Assembly (NCBI GenBank): GCA_902800795.1
Contig: CADCFQ010000008.1
Location: 26,790 to 90,789 of the forward strand
Direction: 5' to 3'
Origin: an uncultured Ruminococcus sp.
GTDB taxonomy: Bacteria; Bacillota; Clostridia; Oscillospirales; Ruminococcaceae
Length of the DNA: 64,000 bases
In this document: positions 16,956 through 25,565 of the stretch, one piece after another
Layout of the letters: every line of letters starts with the position of its first letter
Position numbering within the stretch: the first letter of the stretch is position 1
Position numbers and translations under genes: made by a program
The notes under the pieces: model-generated
Told to the model about the DNA's origin: nothing
The model's input: the letters and a program-made list of their open reading frames with translations, nothing else
Databases searched by the model: none

Positions 16956-18002
16956 ATGCTTGATATAAACAACATGAAAAAGTCGGATTTCTGGTATGAT
17001 CTGCCCCAGGAGCTCATAGCACAGACCCCTGTGGAACCGAGAAACTCTTCCCGCCTGCTCAAAGTGGACAGGCGAACAGGCGAGATCAGCCACGACCGCT
17101 TTTATAACCTATGCAATTACCTTCGCAAGGGTGACCTTCTGGTGCTCAACGATTCGAGAGTACTTCCGGCAAGGATCTACGGTGAGCGTGAGGACACAGG
17201 CTCATTCATTGAGTTTTTGCTGGTGGAGCAGAGAGGAAACCTTGAATGGGAGATCCTTTGCAGACCCGGAAAGAAAGCAAAGATCGGAACACGGTTCTCC
17301 TTCGGCGGCGGGCTGCTCAAAGCCGTCATAACCGATGTGCTGGAGGACGGGAACCGCATTGCGAAGTTCGAGTGTGAGACAAACTTTTTTGCGGCTCTTG
17401 ACGAGGTGGGACAGATGCCTCTGCCGCCTTACATAACCGAAAAGCTAAAAGACAAGGAGCGCTATCAGACCGTTTATTCGAGAGAGCTTGGCTCCTCCGC
17501 TGCTCCTACCGCAGGGCTGCATTTTACTAAAGAGCAGCTGGGTGAGCTTGAAGCTATGGGTGTGGGTATAGCCTATGTTACGCTCCATGTGGGGCTGGGC
17601 ACATTCAGGCCGGTCAAAGAGGAATATGTGCTTGACCACAAGATGCACAGAGAGCATTATGAGCTGAACGGCAAAACAGCACAGATGATAAACGACACCA
17701 AGAAAAACGGCGGCCGGGTCATCGCTGTGGGCACCACATCCTGCCGTACTCTTGAAAGCATAGCCGCTGACAATGACGGCGAGATAAAGGCCTGCGACGG
17801 CTTTACCGAGATATTTATCTATCCCGGGTTTGAGTTCAAGGTGCTGGACGGGCTGATAACCAATTTCCACCTGCCCGAGAGCACACTGATAATGCTGGTG
17901 TCGGCATTTCTGGGATACGACAACACGATGAACGCCTATAAAGAAGCGGTCAGGGAAAAATACCGTTTTTTCAGCTTCGGCGATTCTATGCTGATAATCT
18001 GA
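16956..18002 (+). CDS. queA: tRNA preQ1 ribosyltransferase-isomerase QueA
   Basis: The 348-aa enzyme converts preQ1-tRNA to epoxyqueuosine-tRNA using S-adenosylmethionine. The family features [55 protein letters not shown] and [15 protein letters not shown] are all present. The frame opens upstream into the opposite-strand riboswitch, but the ATG at 16956 after GGAGATA gives the family N-terminus. tgt, which acts one step earlier, lies at 11.8-12.9 kb. Confidence 0.98.
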   Translation: MLDINNMKKSDFWYDLPQELIAQTPVEPRNSSRLLKVDRRTGEISHDRFYNLCNYLRKGDLLVLNDSRVLPARIYGEREDTGSFIEFLLVEQRGNLEWEILCRPGKKAKIGTRFSFGGGLLKAVITDVLEDGNRIAKFECETNFFAALDEVGQMPLPPYITEKLKDKERYQTVYSRELGSSAAPTAGLHFTKEQLGELEAMGVGIAYVTLHVGLGTFRPVKEEYVLDHKMHREHYELNGKTAQMINDTKKNGGRVIAVGTTSCRTLESIAADNDGEIKACDGFTEIFIYPGFEFKVLDGLITNFHLPESTLIMLVSAFLGYDNTMNAYKEAVREKYRFFSFGDSMLII

Positions 18003-18063
18003 CAGATATTTTACAAAGAGCTTTACCGGGACTTATGCCCGGACAGTATAAGGAGGTTTTATT

Positions 18064-18327
18064 ATGGACAAGATCAAACAGTTTATTTCAAGGATCAGCT
18101 ACGATATGAGCGGTTTTTTCTCCGACCTCACCCTATCAGACCTTGAAAAGAAGATCAGCCTCGGGGTCGCAGGTTTTTTCGCTTTCTGCCTTCTGGTGTG
18201 GCTCATTTGCTTTATGTTCTTCTTCGAGACCCTTCAGACAGTCTTCGGCATCCTGACGATAATCGGTCTCGTCGCTGTTGTGGGCTGGTGCGTCGGGCTG
18301 CTTGTCTATAAGAAAAAGAAGTGGTAA
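18064..18327 (+). CDS. Small two-helix membrane protein
   Basis: The 87-aa protein has an amphipathic start, two membrane helices (about 33-55 and 59-80), and a basic tail KKKKW. AGGAGGTTTTATT precedes the ATG. I do not recognise a family. It follows queA by 61 nt and could share its transcript. A structured region separates it from the hydrogenase operon. Confidence 0.75.
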   Translation: MDKIKQFISRISYDMSGFFSDLTLSDLEKKISLGVAGFFAFCLLVWLICFMFFFETLQTVFGILTIIGLVAVVGWCVGLLVYKKKKW

Positions 18328-18363
18328 ATCAAGACTTTTACTGTAAAATTATAGAAATCTCCG

Positions 18364-18473
18364 AAGAGTGGACAGCAGACTGTAGCGGCTTGCCCTGAAA
18401 AGCGGCCGATATGCTCTGCCGGTCACTCTTTTGCACTTTTTTGGCGTATCTGCGCCGTTTCGGGCGTTTTTTG
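18364..18473 (+). terminator. Structured RNA region and terminator before the hydrogenase operon
   Basis: AAGAGTG (18364-18370) pairs with CACTCTT (18424-18430), and GCAGA with TCTGC inside it; a further CGGC/GCCG helix is nested. A T-rich stretch follows. A second short stem, CGCC with GGCG around 18451-18467, ends in TTTTTT. The simplest reading is a two-part terminator for the queA unit. The first hairpin is larger and more branched than most terminators, so a small structured RNA is possible. No known riboswitch class was recognised. Confidence 0.5.
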
Positions 18474-18591
18474 TCCGGAAACGATTTTTTAAATTTTTGA
18501 AAACTTATGTAAACGTTTTATTAACTTTGATTTTTATTTAACATACTAACAAAAATGTCAGTATTTTTCTTAATAATGTAATCAAAAAAAC

Positions 18592-18620
18592 TTGTGTTTG
18601 ATAGAGATTTGTTGTATAAT
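18592..18620 (+). promoter_or_regulatory. Promoter of the hydrogenase operon
   Basis: TTGTGT (18592-18597) and TATAAT (18615-18620) are 17 bp apart in an AT-rich region. A cre-like sequence (TGTAAACGTTT) lies about 80 bp upstream, near 18504. The transcript would have a leader of about 100 nt. Confidence 0.78.
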
Positions 18621-18643
18621 GTTTATATGACTAGCTATGCTTT

Positions 18644-18672
18644 GTGTGGCAGTGTGTCACACGGGCTTTTTT
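18644..18672 (+). promoter_or_regulatory. Possible attenuator hairpin in the hydrogenase leader
   Basis: GTGTGGCA pairs with TGTCACAC across a 3-nt loop, and TTT before it can wobble-pair with GGG after it. Six T residues follow. It lies between the promoter and the first gene, so it could stop transcription early or shape the leader. Confidence 0.5.
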
Positions 18673-18727
18673 ATGCAGCGTCAACCAACAGCGGAGCAAT
18701 CCGCAAATACATTAAGGAGGTTGTTTT

Positions 18728-19234
18728 ATGTCAGAACAGAACCTGAATCAATTCAGGGGCACCAAGGCTCAGGAAGAACAGCTTCAGGAAGTTATCGCTA
18801 AGCACCGTGGCCAGCCCGGCGGACTTATGCCTACACTTCAGGAAGCACAGGGGATCTACGGTTATCTTCCTGTCGAAGTGCAGACCATGATCGCTGACGG
18901 TCTCGGTGTTTCCCTTTCCGAGGTCTTCGGCGTCGCAACATTCTATTCTCAGTTTTCACTCACCCCCAAGGGCAAACACGTTTGCAGTGTCTGTCTCGGA
19001 ACCGCTTGCTATGTCAAGGGCTCGGACAAGGTGCTCGAGGCTCTTGAGAAGAAGCTTGGCATCAAGGCAGGCGAGTGCACTCCCGACGGAGAGTTTTCTA
19101 TCGAGTCGTGCCGTTGTGTAGGTGCGTGCGGACTTGCGCCCGTAATGACTATCGGCGAGGAAGTTTACGGAAAGCTTACTCCCGATCAGGTAGGAAAGAT
19201 CATTGATTCCTATATGGATAAGGGAGGAGAGTAA
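18728..19234 (+). CDS. hydC: Bifurcating hydrogenase subunit HydC (NuoE-like, [2Fe-2S])
   Basis: The 168-aa protein is a thioredoxin-like ferredoxin of the NuoE/HydC type. The [2Fe-2S] cysteines are in CSVCLGTACYVKG (first pair) and SCRCVGACGLAP (second pair). The N-terminal helices with LMPTLQEAQGIYGYLP are standard. It serves the NADH module of trimeric electron-bifurcating [FeFe]-hydrogenases. AAGGAGGTTG precedes the start. It lies 3 nt before the NuoF-like gene. Codon use is strongly biased, as expected for high expression. Confidence 0.95.
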   Translation: MSEQNLNQFRGTKAQEEQLQEVIAKHRGQPGGLMPTLQEAQGIYGYLPVEVQTMIADGLGVSLSEVFGVATFYSQFSLTPKGKHVCSVCLGTACYVKGSDKVLEALEKKLGIKAGECTPDGEFSIESCRCVGACGLAPVMTIGEEVYGKLTPDQVGKIIDSYMDKGGE

Positions 19235-19237
19235 AGC

Positions 19238-21151
19238 ATGACATTTGAAGAGCTTACCAGAATAAGAAAAGAAAAATCCGACCTTATCAAGGTCAGAAAG
19301 CTCGTGGCTCTGGAGGCTGAAAAGCTTGCAGCAAACACAGCTTACCGCAAGCAGGTCCTTGTTTGCGGCGGTACAGGATGTACCTCTTCGGGAAGCAAGA
19401 AGATCATTGAAGCTCTCGAAAACGAACTCAAGGCTCAGGGACTTGACAAGGAGGTCCTCGTTGTAAGAACAGGATGCTTCGGTCTTTGCTCTCTCGGCCC
19501 TATCGTTATCGTTTACCCCGAGGGCACTTTCTATGCTCAGGCTACTCCCGAGGGTATCGTAAGGATAGTTGACGAGCACCTCAAGAAGGGCGAGGTCTGC
19601 AAGGATCTGCTTTACAAGGAGACTGTTCATGAGGACGGCTCGATCATTTCTCTGAGCGAGACAAACTTCTATAAGAAGCAGTTGAGGATCGCTCTCAGAA
19701 ACTGCGGTGTCATCGACCCCGAGAACATCGAAGAGTATATCGGAACAAGAGGCTATGAGGCTCTTTATAAGGTCCTCGACAGCATGACTCCCGACGAGGT
19801 GGTCAAGGAAGTGCTTGACTCCGGCCTGAGAGGAAGAGGAGGCGCTGGCTTCCCCACAGGAAGAAAGTGGATGTTCACAAAGGATGCTCCCGGCGATGTA
19901 AAGTATGTTGCTTGTAACGCCGACGAGGGCGACCCCGGCGCATTCATGGACAGATCTATCCTTGAGGGCGACCCCCACGCTATCATCGAGGCTATGACAA
20001 TAGCTTCATATGCTGTAGGCGCTCACCAGGGCTATGTTTATGTAAGAGCTGAGTATCCTGTTGCCGTTCACAGACTTCAGGTAGCTCTGCAGCAGGCAAG
20101 AGAATACGGATTGCTGGGCAAGAACATTTTCGGCAAGGGCCACGATTTCGATATCGAGATCAGACTTGGCGCAGGTGCTTTCGTTTGCGGCGAGGAGACT
20201 GCACTTCTTACCTCTATCGAGGGTAACAGAGGTGAGCCGAGACCCCGTCCTCCGTTCCCTGCTGTAAAGGGTCTGTTCGGCAAGCCCACACTGCTCAACA
20301 ACGTTGAGACCTATGCTAATATCGCTCAGATCATCAGAAAGGGCGCTGCATGGTATTCTTCTATGGGTACCGAGACCTCCAAGGGTACTAAGGTATTCGC
20401 TCTCGGCGGTAAGATCACAAACGTTGGTCTTGTTGAGATACCTATGGGTACCACTCTTCGTGAGATCATCGAGGAGATCGGCGGCGGCATCCCCAACGGA
20501 AAGAAGTTCAAGGCTGCTCAGACAGGCGGACCTTCCGGCGGATGTATCCCTGCTAAGTACATAGACACTCCTATCGACTATGAGTCGCTCCAGGCTCTGG
20601 GCTCGATGATGGGTTCGGGCGGACTTATCGTTATGGATGAGGACAACTGTATGGTCGACGTTTCCAAGTTCTATCTTGAGTTCACCGTTGATGAGTCCTG
20701 CGGTAAGTGTACTCCGTGCCGTGTAGGTACAAGAAAGCTGCATCAGCTGCTTGACAAGATCTCCAAGGGCAAGGGCACTATGGAGGATCTCGATCTTATC
20801 GACAGCCTGGCTAACCACATGAAGAGCTCTTCGCTCTGCGCTCTCGGCCAGTCCGCTCCTAACCCTGTTCTTTCCACCATCAAGCAGTTCAGAGATGAGT
20901 ATGAGGCTCACATCAAGGAAGGCAGATGTCCTGCCGGCGTTTGCAAGGAGCTGCTCAGCTATGAGATCATCAAGGACAACTGCGTTGGCTGCGGCCTCTG
21001 CGCTAAGAACTGTCCTGTAGGAGCTATCTCCAAGACCGATTATATCGCTCCCGGAAAGAAGCTCCCTGCTTATGAGATAGACAAGTCCAAGTGTATCAAG
21101 TGCGGCGTTTGCATGAACAATTGCAGACTCAAGGCTATTGTGAGAAAGTAA
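19238..21151 (+). CDS. hydB: Bifurcating hydrogenase subunit HydB (NuoF-like flavoprotein)
   Basis: The 637-aa protein has an N-terminal [2Fe-2S] domain (CGGTGCTSSG, then GCFGLCSLGP), the FMN/NADH module with RGRGGAGFPTGRKW and an ADEGDPGAF-type loop, an SLBB segment, the NuoF [4Fe-4S] motif ESCGKCTPCRVG, and two C-terminal [4Fe-4S] motifs (CVGCGLCAKNCP and CIKCGVCMNNCR). In the trimeric enzyme this subunit takes or gives electrons at NAD(H) and is the site linked to bifurcation. It runs 17 nt before hydA. The last cluster has Arg after the fourth Cys instead of Pro. Confidence 0.96.
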   Translation: MTFEELTRIRKEKSDLIKVRKLVALEAEKLAANTAYRKQVLVCGGTGCTSSGSKKIIEALENELKAQGLDKEVLVVRTGCFGLCSLGPIVIVYPEGTFYAQATPEGIVRIVDEHLKKGEVCKDLLYKETVHEDGSIISLSETNFYKKQLRIALRNCGVIDPENIEEYIGTRGYEALYKVLDSMTPDEVVKEVLDSGLRGRGGAGFPTGRKWMFTKDAPGDVKYVACNADEGDPGAFMDRSILEGDPHAIIEAMTIASYAVGAHQGYVYVRAEYPVAVHRLQVALQQAREYGLLGKNIFGKGHDFDIEIRLGAGAFVCGEETALLTSIEGNRGEPRPRPPFPAVKGLFGKPTLLNNVETYANIAQIIRKGAAWYSSMGTETSKGTKVFALGGKITNVGLVEIPMGTTLREIIEEIGGGIPNGKKFKAAQTGGPSGGCIPAKYIDTPIDYESLQALGSMMGSGGLIVMDEDNCMVDVSKFYLEFTVDESCGKCTPCRVGTRKLHQLLDKISKGKGTMEDLDLIDSLANHMKSSSLCALGQSAPNPVLSTIKQFRDEYEAHIKEGRCPAGVCKELLSYEIIKDNCVGCGLCAKNCPVGAISKTDYIAPGKKLPAYEIDKSKCIKCGVCMNNCRLKAIVRK

Positions 21152-21168
21152 GAAAGGAGGGCACATTT

Positions 21169-22911
21169 ATGGAAAATGTTCAGACTGTTAATCTTAAAAT
21201 AAACGGTATACCCGTAACTGTACCTGCCGGCTCCACTATCCTTGAAGCTGCTAGAGTTGCTAATGTAGATATACCCACACTGTGCTATCTCAAGGAGATC
21301 AACTGCATCGGTGCGTGCCGTATCTGTGTTGTAGAGGCAACAGGCGCAAGAGGCCTTGTGGCTGCCTGCGTATACCCCGTTGCTGAGGGTATGGAGGTCC
21401 AGACAAATACACCTAAGGTAAGAGAGTCCAGAAAGACTACTATCGAGCTTCTGCTCTCGAACCACAACAAGAAATGTCTTTCCTGCGTAAGAAGCACAAA
21501 CTGCGAGCTCCAGCAGCTTGCCCGTGACTACGGCGCAGATGAGGACAGGTTCCAGGCTGAGGAGATGGACAAGCCCATCGACACTTCCTCCGCTTATATC
21601 GTAAGAGACAACAACAAGTGCGTAAACTGCATGAGATGTGTAGCTGCTTGTAAGGCTATGCAGAGCGTTTCTGTTATCGGACCGATCCAGAGAGGCTTCA
21701 AGACTCATATCGGCTGCGCTTTCGACGCACCTCTCGGCGAGTCGCCCTGCGTTGGCTGCGGTCAGTGTATCGTAGCTTGTCCTACAGGCGCACTCCAGGA
21801 GAAGAGCAGCGAGGATAAGGTATGGGAGGCTATTGCTGATCCCGACAAGAAGGTAGTGTTCTTTACAGCTCCTTCTATCAGAGCTACTCTCGGCGAGGAG
21901 TTCGGCAATCCTATCGGCACAAACGTTGCGGGCAAGATGGTTTCTGCTATCAAGGGCCTCGGCGATGTTCAGTGCTTCAACATGGACGTAACTGCTGACC
22001 TTACTATCGTTGAGGAGGCTAACGAGCTTATCGAGAGGATCCAGAACAAGGGCACAATGCCTATGTTCACATCCTGCTGCCCCGGTTGGGTCAAGTTCTG
22101 CGAGCATTACTATCCTGACTTCGTAGATCATCTGTCTTCGTGCAAGTCACCTCAGCAGATGTTCGGCGCTGTTATCAAGAGCTACTGGGCTCAGAAGAAC
22201 AATATCGATCCCAAGAATATCTTCGTTGTCAGCGTTATCCCTTGTACCGCAAAGAAGTTTGAGGTAACAAGAGAGGAGCAGAGATCTCAGGAGTTCGACG
22301 ATGTCGATGTAGCACTCACAACAAGAGAACTCGGCAGAATGATCAAGAGAGCAGGCATTAACTTCAACGCTCTTCCTGACGGCGAGTTCGACGATCCGTT
22401 CGAGACTGCATCCGGCGCAGGCGCTATCTTCGGCGCTACCGGCGGTGTTATGGAGGCAGCTCTCAGAACAGCTGCTGTTAAGCTCGACGGCGAGTGCAAG
22501 GCACTTGAGTTCACTGAGGTAAGAGGAACCACCGGCATCAAGGAAGCTGACTACACTGTCGGCGGAGTTAATGTCAAGGTCTGTGTTGCTTCCGGTCTTG
22601 CTAACGCAAGAAAGGTAGTTGACAGCATAATCTCCGGCGAGAAGCAGTATGACTTCGTTGAGGTCATGGCTTGTCCCGGCGGCTGCATCAACGGCGGCGG
22701 ACAGCCTCTCCAGCCCTCCAGCGTAAGAAACTTCGTTGATCTCCAGGGCATCAGAGCTAAGGCACTGTATGACTTCGATTCTTCTATCGAGCTGAGAAGA
22801 TCTCACGAGAGCCCCGTTATGAAGCTTCTCTATGATGAATTCTTCGAGAAGGCAGGCAGCCATAAGGCTCACGAGCTTCTCCACACAACATACGTTAAGA
22901 GAGGCAAGTAA
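21169..22911 (+). CDS. hydA: [FeFe]-hydrogenase catalytic subunit HydA
   Basis: The 580-aa protein has an N-terminal [2Fe-2S] domain (C39, C46, C50-C53, C67), a His/Cys [4Fe-4S] site (HNKKCLSCVRSTNC), two ferredoxin-type clusters (CVNCMRCVAAC and CVGCGQCIVACP), and the H-cluster: L1 TSCCPGW at 301-307, L2 IPCTAKKFE at 357-365 and L3 EVMACPGGCINGGGQP near 498-513. C304 is the expected proton-relay cysteine. The L2 methionine usual before Pro is Ile here. AAAGGAGGGC precedes the ATG at 21169. Maturases HydEFG are not in the window. Confidence 0.97.
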   Translation: MENVQTVNLKINGIPVTVPAGSTILEAARVANVDIPTLCYLKEINCIGACRICVVEATGARGLVAACVYPVAEGMEVQTNTPKVRESRKTTIELLLSNHNKKCLSCVRSTNCELQQLARDYGADEDRFQAEEMDKPIDTSSAYIVRDNNKCVNCMRCVAACKAMQSVSVIGPIQRGFKTHIGCAFDAPLGESPCVGCGQCIVACPTGALQEKSSEDKVWEAIADPDKKVVFFTAPSIRATLGEEFGNPIGTNVAGKMVSAIKGLGDVQCFNMDVTADLTIVEEANELIERIQNKGTMPMFTSCCPGWVKFCEHYYPDFVDHLSSCKSPQQMFGAVIKSYWAQKNNIDPKNIFVVSVIPCTAKKFEVTREEQRSQEFDDVDVALTTRELGRMIKRAGINFNALPDGEFDDPFETASGAGAIFGATGGVMEAALRTAAVKLDGECKALEFTEVRGTTGIKEADYTVGGVNVKVCVASGLANARKVVDSIISGEKQYDFVEVMACPGGCINGGGQPLQPSSVRNFVDLQGIRAKALYDFDSSIELRRSHESPVMKLLYDEFFEKAGSHKAHELLHTTYVKRGK

Positions 22912-22925
22912 TTTTTAAACTCTCA

Positions 22926-22959
22926 CCGCCGCACTTTTTACAGTGCGGCGGTTTTTTTT
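22926..22959 (+). terminator. Terminator of the hydrogenase operon
   Basis: A perfect 10-bp stem (CCGCCGCACT with AGTGCGGCGG, 6-nt loop) is followed by eight T residues. Confidence 0.95.
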
Positions 22960-23106
22960 GTGTGCGAGGTTCTCAGGCTGTCAGAATAAACGAACAAAGG
23001 GTTTTTGAGAACGGGAGATTTGTTTGTTTTGCAGCCATAAAAAGTGCCCTCCTGCTGCGTATATAAAGTGTAACACAAAACACCCGACACGAAAGGATGG
23101 TATATT

Positions 23107-24300
23107 ATGAAAAAGGCTCTTTTTATCATAGCGGCAGCAGGACTTATGCTTTCATCCTGCGGAGAGGTGGACGACAGTTCGTCCCAGGGCAGTAAAGCTG
23201 ATCCCGGCACACTGCTTCCCGGCAGCCTGATATCCGAACCCGACTCCTCTTCCCTGCCCGATGATGACTCCTCGAGGGAGATCCCCCCTGACACAGAGCC
23301 TGTGACTATGAAATACTTCTCGAAGGATATGGAAGAGCTTGCTGTAACCGAGGATGAAGCCTACGGCGGAGAGGTATATAACGGGAACCAGTTTTATATC
23401 ACGGGCGGAAACGGATATATCAGTGAGCTTGACAGCTATTGCAACTATGTTTTTACATCGGAGGATGCGCTCGAAGACTTCTGCGAGAGATCGCATATAG
23501 ATATCGACCCCGATGAATTCTACAACGATCTGGAAAGCACAGCCTCGGCAGGAGATGCGACCGATGTTCCCTCGATAAACGGCTACCATGTGCTGGTGAC
23601 TTACTGCGGACACAGCTTTGACGGCTCCTCACCAAAGACCGGGGGGCTTCTCATCACCGACGAAAAGATGCGCTTTGTTTATACCTCAGACAGCCTTTCA
23701 AAAGGCGTGTATGAGGGCTCTGAGGCTCTCCCCGATGTAATGGACGGCTATTATTCCGTGGCGGCTGTGCCTGTCAGTGAATTCAAAAGCTTTGAATATC
23801 CGGGCTGGACATACTTTGACGATAACGGCGTAAAGCCGCAGCCCGACCCCGAGCCGACACCTGTCAGCGACCCTGACAGCGATCAGCCCGATATAATAAT
23901 GATGTACAGATATCAGAACTGGGCAGAGGGATATCAGGACAGCGGTGCTTTCGTTGATGCTGACGGACGGGTTTATGAGTTTGACTTTGCCAACGGCGAA
24001 AGCTATGACTTTGAACCTCTCCAGGGTGATGACCTTATCGCAGCGTTCAGAGATATTCAGCAAAATAGCGAGCCCAGAATTGTTGTCGACAAAAAGATCA
24101 TTGACGAGATAATAGAGCTGATACCCAAAGTTGACAAGAACGCCGAGGTGACCAAAGAATCAGCAGCCTGTGATGCCGGTCAGCATTCGACCTATATTTT
24201 CAGGGACGGCGAGCAGATTGAGCTGGCTTCCTACGGCGACTATGAGCGTGAGCTCCAGGATGACGCCGCAAAGAAGATAATGGAGCTGACAGAGCAGTAA
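23107..24300 (+). CDS. Predicted lipoprotein
   Basis: The 397-aa protein has a signal peptide and lipobox LSSC, then an acidic Ser/Asp/Pro linker with DSSSLPDDDS-like stretches. The rest has two globular parts joined by a proline-rich stretch (PQPDPEPTPVSDPDSDQP, about residues 245-262). GAAAGGATGG precedes the start. I do not recognise a family and see no catalytic motif. It is monocistronic, with terminators on both sides. Confidence 0.85.
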   Translation: MKKALFIIAAAGLMLSSCGEVDDSSSQGSKADPGTLLPGSLISEPDSSSLPDDDSSREIPPDTEPVTMKYFSKDMEELAVTEDEAYGGEVYNGNQFYITGGNGYISELDSYCNYVFTSEDALEDFCERSHIDIDPDEFYNDLESTASAGDATDVPSINGYHVLVTYCGHSFDGSSPKTGGLLITDEKMRFVYTSDSLSKGVYEGSEALPDVMDGYYSVAAVPVSEFKSFEYPGWTYFDDNGVKPQPDPEPTPVSDPDSDQPDIIMMYRYQNWAEGYQDSGAFVDADGRVYEFDFANGESYDFEPLQGDDLIAAFRDIQQNSEPRIVVDKKIIDEIIELIPKVDKNAEVTKESAACDAGQHSTYIFRDGEQIELASYGDYERELQDDAAKKIMELTEQ

Positions 24301-24341
24301 ACTGACAGCTCCTGAACCAGAGTTTATATCATACATTTTGG

Positions 24342-24379
24342 AATATCTCCCTGTCTTTTGGGCAGGGGGATATTTCATT
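24342..24379 (+). terminator. Terminator after the 23.1-24.3 kb lipoprotein
   Basis: AATATC-T-CCCTG pairs with CAGGG-G-GATATT across a TTTTG-type loop, ending in TTTCATTT. The stem has single mismatches. Confidence 0.7.
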
Positions 24380-24385
24380 TCAGGG

Positions 24386-24423
24386 GCAAAACAAAAAGAG
24401 ACCGTCTCCCGACGATCTCTTTT
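24386..24423 (-). terminator. Terminator after the cytidylate-kinase-like gene
   Basis: On the minus strand AAAAGAGA-T-CGTC pairs with GACG-G-TCTCTTTT, with a GGGA loop, followed by TTTTTGTTTT. It lies about 45 nt downstream of the gene at 24469-25098. Confidence 0.78.
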
Positions 24424-24468
24424 CGTAGTAAGGAAAGTAAAATGAATTAAAGAAATTATCTTGTTTTA

Positions 24469-25098
24469 TCAGCCGGCAGGCAGGTTCTCCTTGATGTTGA
24501 TGTACGCCATCATGAGCTCGACTGCTCCGTCGATACCCGACTTTGAAGAGTTGATGCAAAGATCAAAGTTCCTCGCATCGCCCCACTTCATATCTGTGTA
24601 GTAGTTATAATATGAAGCTCTCCTCTTGTCGGTCTTGCGGATGAAGTCCTCTACCTTGGGCTTTTCTATATCGTATCTCTCGAGTATCCTCTTCTTCTTA
24701 TCATACATATTTCCCGATACGAAGAAGTCGATGACATTAGGCATTTCCTTCAGCACATAGTCTGCGCATCTTCCTACGATAACACAAGGGCCTTTCTCCG
24801 CCAGCTTCTTGATAGTCTCAAACTGAGCAAGAAAGATCTTATGGTTGAGCGGAAGCTCCGGATTGAGCCTGCCGTCAGGCGAAACAGGATAGTTTCCCAT
24901 AACCAGCGAATAAAGGAAACTGTTGGTATAAGACTCATCATTCTTGACAAACAGCTCTCTTGCTATGCCGCTTTCCTTGGATGCCATTTCAAGAAGCTCC
25001 TTATCATAAAAAGGAACATCCAGTTTTTCAGAAAGCTTCTTTCCGATCTCTCTTCCGCCGCTTCCGAACTCTCGGCTGATAGTAATGATCGATCTCAT
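24469..25098 (-). CDS. Cytidylate kinase-like protein
   Basis: The 209-aa protein begins MRSIITISREFGSGGREIG, the P-loop form of the cytidylate kinase-like family, followed by FYDKELLEMASKESGI and VIVGRCADYVL. These features indicate nucleoside/nucleotide phosphorylation, but the substrate is not proven. It resembles the product of 28633-29220 in motifs and layout, so the two are likely paralogues. A proper promoter and terminator flank it. Confidence 0.9.
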   Translation of the reverse strand: MRSIITISREFGSGGREIGKKLSEKLDVPFYDKELLEMASKESGIARELFVKNDESYTNSFLYSLVMGNYPVSPDGRLNPELPLNHKIFLAQFETIKKLAEKGPCVIVGRCADYVLKEMPNVIDFFVSGNMYDKKKRILERYDIEKPKVEDFIRKTDKRRASYYNYYTDMKWGDARNFDLCINSSKSGIDGAVELMMAYINIKENLPAG

Positions 25099-25161
25099 AT
25101 CAACACCTCATTTCCGCCCTGTACTTGATTTACAATTGAATTTGTTTCTTATCACAAACTT

Positions 25162-25190
25162 ATTATAACACATTTTTTGTCCTTTGTAAA
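25162..25190 (-). promoter_or_regulatory. Promoter of the cytidylate-kinase-like gene
   Basis: On the minus strand TTTACA (25190-25185) and TATAAT (25167-25162) are 17 bp apart, about 65 nt upstream of the start. Confidence 0.8.
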
Positions 25191-25199
25191 CAATTTTTA

Positions 25200-25500
25200 A
25201 GAAAATTCTTGCACTAATTTATTCAAAATTTCTTGTGCAACTTTCATATATTGACATTTAGTAAAAATATCTAACAGGTGCTCGCCGCACGGCTTTGCCC
25301 CTGGCGGATTTAACGACTAAGCCGTGTAACGGACATTACAACTCTTTCCCAAGGTTCACGCAGTGTGACTATTGAAAAGTCTCGCCGAAGCCTACCCCCT
25401 CCCCTCCGGGGAGGGCAGGGAGGTACTGTTAGTTCGTGCGAAGCCCGGATGGGTGGGGGAATTGGGTGCAGGCGTACACGCCTGCCTGGTGTTTAGATTA
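25200..25500. other. Intergenic stretch without a gene, GC-rich with hairpins
   Basis: No credible coding frame is seen. The first 60 bp are AT-rich, then a GC-rich block. It holds an inverted repeat CACGGCTT (25288-25295) with AAGCCGTG (25319-25326), a CCCTCC/GGAGGG hairpin near 25391-25412, and GCAGGCG-TACA-CGCCTGC near 25468-25485. It may be a decayed element; no transposase remains. Confidence 0.5.
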
Positions 25501-25506
25501 TGTTAA

Positions 25507-25535
25507 TTGACTTTAGGGGGATAAAATGGTATAAT
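25507..25535 (+). promoter_or_regulatory. Promoter of the suf unit
   Basis: TTGACT (25507-25512) and TATAAT (25530-25535) are separated by 17 bp. The sufC start lies about 30 nt downstream. Confidence 0.85.
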
Positions 25536-25565
25536 AGATGTTGATAATTAAATGGAGGCGAAAAT

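Noticed and set aside
18364..18430. SRP or 6S RNA candidate
   Set aside because: The length and conserved core sequences of those RNAs are not present; the region is kept as structured/terminator.
18956..22131. Several 340-390-codon minus-strand frames opposite the hydrogenase genes
   Set aside because: They arise from strong codon bias of hydC, hydB and hydA, which have full motif support on the plus strand.
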